Part shown: positions 6,834 through 11,430 of the stretch, piece after piece
How the letters are laid out: each line of letters begins with the position of its first letter
Numbering within the stretch: position 1 is the stretch's first letter
NCBI GenBank assembly: GCA_002292365.1
Contig: DBBU01000036.1
Coordinates: 83,663 to 95,092 of the forward strand
DNA: 11,430 bases
Source: Flammeovirgaceae bacterium UBA976
Lineage (GTDB): Bacteria; Bacteroidota; Bacteroidia; Cytophagales; Cyclobacteriaceae
Direction: 5' to 3'
Translations under genes and position numbers: made by a program
The notes under the pieces: model-generated
Databases searched by the model: none
Seen by the model: the letters and a program-made list of their open reading frames with translations, nothing else
What the model was told of the DNA's origin: nothing

Positions 6834-7175
6834 CCTATTGTTTTTAAAAGAATCATTTATTTTAACCTAAAAAACAAATTGAATTTACTAAATATTATCC
6901 CGTTTATGGCGCTACGTGTAGCTCAATAGACCTCCAATTATAAGGGAACTATTTACTCGGAAGAATAAGTAAATAGTTACCTCAATTTAAATAATTATTT
7001 TGTTTTTTACCATTGATTTCACATCTATCTGTTGTTTTTTGCGTTAACCGAACATCCCTAAAAAGGGGTTTTCATTTCTATTCTTCATTGGGCTGCTTAT
7101 CTTTACAAACAGAGATCAGTTTTACATGTCGCTTTGGTCTTTATCTTGTTTGAATGACATTGATTAATTTTTTAT
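6834..7175. promoter_or_regulatory. Divergent intergenic region between lipid operon and PIG-L gene
   Basis: These 342 AT-rich bases hold the start signals of two divergent transcription units and no credible gene. The main structure is the inverted repeat at 6943-6982. A 12-bp dyad with a 2-base mismatched centre lies at 6911-6922 (GCTAC-GT-GTAGC). A weak hairpin lies at 7054-7069 (ATCCCT/AGGGGT, four-base loop) on the side facing the PIG-L gene. For the minus operon, TCAATTTG on the minus strand around 6875-6882 matches seven of eight positions of the Bacteroidota -7 consensus TAnnTTTG, but I see no matching -33 element. On the plus strand TATCTTTA at 7098-7105 is a similar partial match. 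I would not call either promoter firmly. Confidence 0.5.
6943..6982. repeat. 15-bp inverted repeat with 10-base spacer (candidate operator or RNA hairpin)
   Basis: The left arm (6943-6957) and right arm (6968-6982) are reverse complements at 14 of 15 positions, with an uninterrupted 11-bp core AACTATTTACT/AGTAAATAGTT. The only mismatch is at 6946/6979. The 10-base spacer runs from 6958 to 6967. It sits 110 bp upstream of the hydroxylase start and about 190 bp upstream of the PIG-L start. No gene ends nearby and no U-tract follows directly, so a terminator is unlikely. A dimeric-regulator operator or a 5'-leader hairpin is more plausible. Confidence 0.65.
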
Positions 7176-9665
7176 ATGCATTTTTTACGTAGTATCCTCA
7201 CCCTGAGTTGTTGGTTAGTGACCAGCTTGCTAGCCGCACAATCCGTTCAAAGAATCCCTTCAGGGGAAGTCAAACAACTATTAAAAAAATTGAATGTATT
7301 GGGTTCGGTATTGTATGTAGCGGCACATCCAGATGACGAAAACACAAGACTGATAGCCTATTATGCCAATGAAAAGTTATTCAATACCGCTTATTTATCA
7401 GCGACTCGTGGGGATGGGGGACAGAATCTGATTGGACCTGAAATACGTGAAAACTTGGGCTTGATTAGGACACAAGAATTACTAGAAGCAAGGCGAATAG
7501 ACGGAGGCGCCCAATTTTTTTCCAGAGCCAATGATTTTGGTTATTCCAAAAATCCAATCGAGACCTTGTCCATTTGGGATAAGGAAAAGGTATTAGAAGA
7601 TTTTGTTCGGGTGATCAGGACGGTTAAACCAGATGTAATCATCACAAGATTCAATACCCTATCAGGCACTACGCATGGTCATCATACTACTTCCGCCTTG
7701 TTGGCCTTAGAAGCATTTGACTTAGCGGGTGATTCCAGCGTTTATCCGGATCAGCTGAAAACGCTTGAGGTATGGCAACCTAAAAAGCTTTTTTGGAATA
7801 CCAGCTCCTGGTTCTACGCAAGGAACAAGGTTAAGTTTAATCCAGAAGGTTTATATTCAATCAATGTAGGTACTTACAATCCTAATTTAGGTATTTCATA
7901 TACCGAGATGGCTGCTCAAAGCCGCAGCATGCATAAAAGCCAAGGATTTGGATCGACAGGTTCAAGAGGTGATGAGCTTGAGTATTTAGAATTATGGCGA
8001 GGAGATAGTTCTGGGACGGATGTTTTTGGGAGTATTGATACTTCTTGGAAAAGGGTTGAAAAAAGTCAAAAAATAGCGCAATTATTATTAGAAGCCCAAG
8101 AAGTTTATAAAGTGGAGAATCCAAAACCAACTTTGGGCTATCTATTGAAAGCAAGACAAGAGTTGCTTAAAATGTCTGATCAATATTGGAAGGAAATCAA
8201 GTTGAAGGAAATCAATCAGGCCATTATGGCGATTACGGGCACTTATTTAGAAGTCATTGCAGATGATTATAGCTATGCAAGAGGTGCGACGGTAAAGCTG
8301 AGCGTAGAAGCCATTAACAGGATCAACTTTCCTATAAAATTAATAGGATTGACCATCGAACCCTGGGGTTATAATGTTGAGTTGGATCAAGTGATGCTTT
8401 ACAATCAGAAAATCGTGAATGACTATTCATTAAAAATTCCTGATTCTATTGCCATGACTACACCTTATTGGTTAAACGAAAAGAGTACGTTGGGGATGTA
8501 CCATGTAGATAATAAAGATCAAATCGGTAGTGCGATTAATGAGCCTGTATTAAAGGCAAGATTTACTTTAGCGATAGAAGACCAATATTTAGAATTAACA
8601 CAACCTATTCATCACAAATTTACAGATCCCGTCGATGGTGAAGTTTATCGACCTATCGCGATCACACCTGATGTAGCCATCAATCTATCGGTTGACAATC
8701 TAGTATTTTCTAATGATAATGATAAACGGATAAATCTGCGATTGGTAGCAGGGAAGGATAATGTTTCCGGTAAGCTTCATATAGTCGTTCCAATAGGTTG
8801 GCAAACGGATATCAATGATTCAGCTCTATCTATTTCATTGAAAAATGAAGAGCGCTTGATAAGTATCAATATTAAGCCAGAATCAAAGGCAAATTCAGGT
8901 GATTTAAAAGCTTATTTTGTTTCTGATAATGGTAATATTTCCGACCAGCAAGTTCAAATTATTGCGTACGATCACATTCCTATTCAAACTGTACTTAAGC
9001 CGGCTAAAATTGATTTGATTAAATTAAATATGGCTAAGGTGAGTCAATCTATTGGCTACATTGAAGGTGCTGGAGATTTGATTCCAGATTTATTGAGACA
9101 AATTGGATATCAGGTGAGCTTATTGGATAAAGACGATGTAACCGTTGATCATTTGATGCAGTTTGATGCGATTATATTGGGGGTTCGTGCTTTTAACACC
9201 ATTGATTGGCTAGCTTACAAAAATCAAGAACTTTTTGATTATAGCTTTCAAGGTGGGACCGTAATCGTTCAGTATAATACTAATAGAAATTTAGTAACGC
9301 AAGAGATCGCTCCTTATCCATTATTATTGTCAAGGGATCGTGTCTCGGTAGAAACAGCTCCTGTAGGGATTCTTGAGCCAAGACATAGGTCTATGAATTT
9401 TCCCAATAAAATTACAGTGCGTGATTTTGATGGCTGGGTACAAGAGAGAGGTTTGTATTTTTGCTCTGATTGGGATGAAAAGTTTACGCCTATTTTAAGT
9501 TCAAATGATCCCGGAGAATCTCCTAAAAAGGGTGGGTTACTCGTGGCAAGTCACGGAGAAGGCTATTATATTTACAGTGGTTATTCATGGTTCAGAGAAC
9601 TTCCTGCAGGTGTAGAAGGGGCTTATCGAATTTTCACTAATTTAATTTCTATGGGTCAGGAATGA
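7176..9665 (+). CDS. Exported PIG-L family deacetylase with C-terminal ThuA/glutamine-amidotransferase-like region
   Basis: PIG-L/LmbE enzymes are zinc-dependent hydrolases that remove N-acetyl groups from amino sugars and related glycosides. The 829-residue product begins with a signal peptide (hydrophobic core about 6-20, likely cleavage in LLAAQS near 20-22, no lipobox), so it should act in the periplasm or outside. The deacetylase domain (about 40-300) has AHPDDE at 50-55, with H51 and D54 as zinc ligands and D53 as the base, and the third zinc histidine at H170 in THGHH. Residues about 350-600 look beta-rich, like accessory sandwich domains. Residues about 610-829 resemble a ThuA/class I glutamine-amidotransferase fold (ILGVRAFN at 667-674, GGTVIVQYN at 693-701) without an obvious catalytic Cys nucleophile. 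The length is far above a single-domain PIG-L (about 230-300). The symporter gene follows 95 bp later, suggesting a scavenging unit. The substrate is unknown. Confidence 0.86.
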   Translation: MHFLRSILTLSCWLVTSLLAAQSVQRIPSGEVKQLLKKLNVLGSVLYVAAHPDDENTRLIAYYANEKLFNTAYLSATRGDGGQNLIGPEIRENLGLIRTQELLEARRIDGGAQFFSRANDFGYSKNPIETLSIWDKEKVLEDFVRVIRTVKPDVIITRFNTLSGTTHGHHTTSALLALEAFDLAGDSSVYPDQLKTLEVWQPKKLFWNTSSWFYARNKVKFNPEGLYSINVGTYNPNLGISYTEMAAQSRSMHKSQGFGSTGSRGDELEYLELWRGDSSGTDVFGSIDTSWKRVEKSQKIAQLLLEAQEVYKVENPKPTLGYLLKARQELLKMSDQYWKEIKLKEINQAIMAITGTYLEVIADDYSYARGATVKLSVEAINRINFPIKLIGLTIEPWGYNVELDQVMLYNQKIVNDYSLKIPDSIAMTTPYWLNEKSTLGMYHVDNKDQIGSAINEPVLKARFTLAIEDQYLELTQPIHHKFTDPVDGEVYRPIAITPDVAINLSVDNLVFSNDNDKRINLRLVAGKDNVSGKLHIVVPIGWQTDINDSALSISLKNEERLISINIKPESKANSGDLKAYFVSDNGNISDQQVQIIAYDHIPIQTVLKPAKIDLIKLNMAKVSQSIGYIEGAGDLIPDLLRQIGYQVSLLDKDDVTVDHLMQFDAIILGVRAFNTIDWLAYKNQELFDYSFQGGTVIVQYNTNRNLVTQEIAPYPLLLSRDRVSVETAPVGILEPRHRSMNFPNKITVRDFDGWVQERGLYFCSDWDEKFTPILSSNDPGESPKKGGLLVASHGEGYYIYSGYSWFRELPAGVEGAYRIFTNLISMGQE

Positions 9666-9760
9666 CATATTTTTTATGCTAAGTGAATATCAACAAAAAA
9701 AAGACTTTTCAGATGCTAACTAATATCTTATCATGCTTCATTTTAAATTCTAATTATTAA

Positions 9761-11430
9761 ATGAATCAAATTGATTTCTTAGTACTGACGCTTACCCTGC
9801 TTTCTATTGTGACTTTTGGTGTGTGGAAAACAAGAGGGCAACAGAACATAGAGAGCTATTTACTGGGAGATCATAAGATGAAATGGGGGACGATTGGATT
9901 ATCGGTGATGGCCACCCAGGCCAGTGCAATCACCTTTATTTCAACACCAGGGCAGGCCTATGCAAGTGGTATGGGTTTCGTTCAAAATTATTTTGGACTG
10001 CCGTTAGCACTGATAATTGTATCTGTATTTTTCATTCCCATTTATTATAAACTGAAGGTTTATACGGCCTATGAATACCTTGAACGAAGATTTGATCTTA
10101 AAACGAGATTATTAGGTGCCTTCTTGTTTCTGATTCAAAGAGGCTTGGCTGCTGGTATTACGATTTATGCCCCCTCTATTATTTTGTCCACGATATTGGG
10201 ATGGGATCTTTCCTTTACTATTTTGGGTACGGGCATTTTGGTAATCATCTATACGGTTTCTGGAGGAACTCAAGCTGTGAGTATTACTCAAAAGCAGCAG
10301 ATGGGTGTCATCATGGGAGGTATTTTCGTTGCTTTTGGATATATCCTTTATTACATAACTGATTTTATCAGCTTAAGGGATGCTTTAGATGTTGCTGGAA
10401 TTCTTAATAAAACAGATGCCATTGACTTTGATTTTAGTTTTCAGAAAAGGTATACCATTTGGTCTGGATTGATGGCAGGTTTGGTTTTACAATTATCGTA
10501 TTTTGGCACAGATCAAAGTCAGGTTCAGCGGTATTTAGGAGGAAAAAATGTAAAGGAAAGTCGTATGGGATTGATGTTTAATGCCATTTTGAAAATTCCC
10601 ATGCAGTTCTTTATCCTTTTTGTAGGTGTGATGGTTTATGTTTTTTATATTTTCTACACGCCACCCATACATTTCAATGATCAATCGTTGGAAGTCATCA
10701 GAGAAAGTTCGGCAAACGAACGACTGATTACTATTGAAAATTCCTATAATAACCTGATTTTGGAGCGCAAGAATCGTACTTTATCATATATCGAAGAGGG
10801 AAATGCCACAAAAAAGCTCAAATTTAAGGACGACTTGATCAGTATTGATGCGCGGCAAGAGGTCATGCGCAGTCAGGTAAAAGATTTAATTAATGAGGTA
10901 GACCCCGAATTAGTTACAAAAGATTCAGATTATGTCTTTTTAACCTTTATTCTTAATTATTTACCGCATGGATTTATTGGATTATTGATTGCGGTTATTC
11001 TCTCTGCTTCTATGTCTTCTACGTCTTCTGAGCTCAATTCCTTAGCCAGTACGAGTACGGTTGACCTTTATCAAAGAATTATTAAAAGAGAAGATACGGA
11101 TAAAAACTATCTGATGGCATCCAAATGGATCACTTTTATATGGGGTGTTTTGGCGATCATATTTGCCTTTGTTGCGAGTGATTCTGAAAACCTAATAGAG
11201 ACCGTAAACATTATTGGCTCTGTTTTCTATGGAACCATTTTAGGTATTTTTCTAGTCGCATTTTTCATCAAACGTGTCCAAGGAAATGCAGTCTTTACCG
11301 CTGCAGTAGTGGCAGAATCTGTAGTGATTGCTTGTCATTTTATTAACGTGAACGGTTACTTTTCGATTGGCTATTTATGGTATAATGCCATTGGGGTTCT
11401 TTTAACGGTTGTGTTGGCTTGGCTATTTAG
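9761..11430 (+). CDS. Sodium:solute symporter (SSS/SLC5 family), 556 codons visible, 3' end beyond window
   Basis: This inner-membrane transporter should use the sodium gradient to import a small solute. From the ATG at 9761 the frame stays open for 556 codons to the last base. SSS hallmarks are a first helix followed by SYLLGDHKM (32-40), SVMATQASAITFIS (48-61), GGTQAVSITQKQQ (168-180), the FGTDQSQVQRYL block (248-259) and the serine-rich helix SASMSSTSSELNS with VDLY (415-437), which carries the expected sodium-site region. A hydrophilic insertion of about 85 residues (305-390), rich in charged residues and possibly helical, separates two membrane segments. I recall similar inserts in other Bacteroidota members. 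The 95-bp gap after the PIG-L gene has no visible terminator, so co-transcription is likely, and its substrate may be a product of that deacetylase. Sugar, sugar acid, sialic acid or amino-acid transport cannot be told apart. Confidence 0.9.
   Translation, partial: MNQIDFLVLTLTLLSIVTFGVWKTRGQQNIESYLLGDHKMKWGTIGLSVMATQASAITFISTPGQAYASGMGFVQNYFGLPLALIIVSVFFIPIYYKLKVYTAYEYLERRFDLKTRLLGAFLFLIQRGLAAGITIYAPSIILSTILGWDLSFTILGTGILVIIYTVSGGTQAVSITQKQQMGVIMGGIFVAFGYILYYITDFISLRDALDVAGILNKTDAIDFDFSFQKRYTIWSGLMAGLVLQLSYFGTDQSQVQRYLGGKNVKESRMGLMFNAILKIPMQFFILFVGVMVYVFYIFYTPPIHFNDQSLEVIRESSANERLITIENSYNNLILERKNRTLSYIEEGNATKKLKFKDDLISIDARQEVMRSQVKDLINEVDPELVTKDSDYVFLTFILNYLPHGFIGLLIAVILSASMSSTSSELNSLASTSTVDLYQRIIKREDTDKNYLMASKWITFIWGVLAIIFAFVASDSENLIETVNIIGSVFYGTILGIFLVAFFIKRVQGNAVFTAAVVAESVVIACHFINVNGYFSIGYLWYNAIGVLLTVVLAWLF

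Noticed and set aside
6989..7000. Perfect 12-bp palindrome AAATAATTATTT
   Set aside because: It consists only of A and T in an AT-rich spacer, so chance is a sufficient explanation.
7054..7069. Small hairpin with short U-stretch as a terminator
   Set aside because: The stem has only six pairs including one G-U, and no upstream plus-strand gene needs termination there.
7882..8154. Minus-strand frame of 90 codons
   Set aside because: It is antisense to the PIG-L gene and has no support beyond length.

Overview
The window looks like chromosomal DNA of a Bacteroidota (Cytophagia/Flavobacteriia-like) bacterium. Reasons: AT-rich sequence with almost no Shine-Dalgarno motifs before start codons; a MenC of the Bacteroidota type; a long-form QueA-like protein; a StlD/DarB-type ketosynthase; and a secreted PIG-L deacetylase followed by an SSS-family symporter. 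The placement rests on remembered family patterns, not on a search. There are no RNA genes, mobile elements, CRISPR arrays or pseudogenes that I can support. Two genes run off the window: a queA-like gene at the left edge and the symporter gene at the right edge.

Layout. (1) 1-606, minus: 5' part of a queA-like tRNA-modification gene, whose start codon lies only 7 bp from the divergent menC start. (2) 614-2458, plus: menC (o-succinylbenzoate synthase, menaquinone pathway) and, 9 bp later, a creatininase-family amidohydrolase. (3) 2565-6833, minus: a tightly packed four-gene operon. In transcription order it holds a membrane di-iron hydroxylase of the sterol-desaturase superfamily, a 616-residue StlD/DarB-like ketosynthase with a heme-oxygenase-like C-terminal domain, a membrane acyl desaturase, and an unrecognised 299-residue protein. 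Junctions are +4, -1 (TGATG) and +15 bp. (4) 6834-7175: a 342-bp divergent intergenic region with a strong 15-bp inverted repeat. (5) 7176-11430, plus: an exported 829-residue PIG-L deacetylase with a C-terminal ThuA/glutamine-amidotransferase-like region, then an SSS symporter cut by the window edge.

How they work together. The minus-strand operon is the most interesting part. It couples a carbon-carbon bond-forming ketosynthase to up to three different metal-dependent oxygenase folds, which points to an oxidatively tailored long-chain lipid or polyketide, perhaps related to dialkylresorcinol/cyclohexanedione chemistry. No DarA-type aromatase or carrier protein is visible in the window, so the product is an open question. 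The PIG-L/symporter pair looks like a scavenging module: a periplasmic deacetylase acts on an exported or environmental substrate, and a sodium-coupled transporter may import a product. The menC and queA-like genes are housekeeping.
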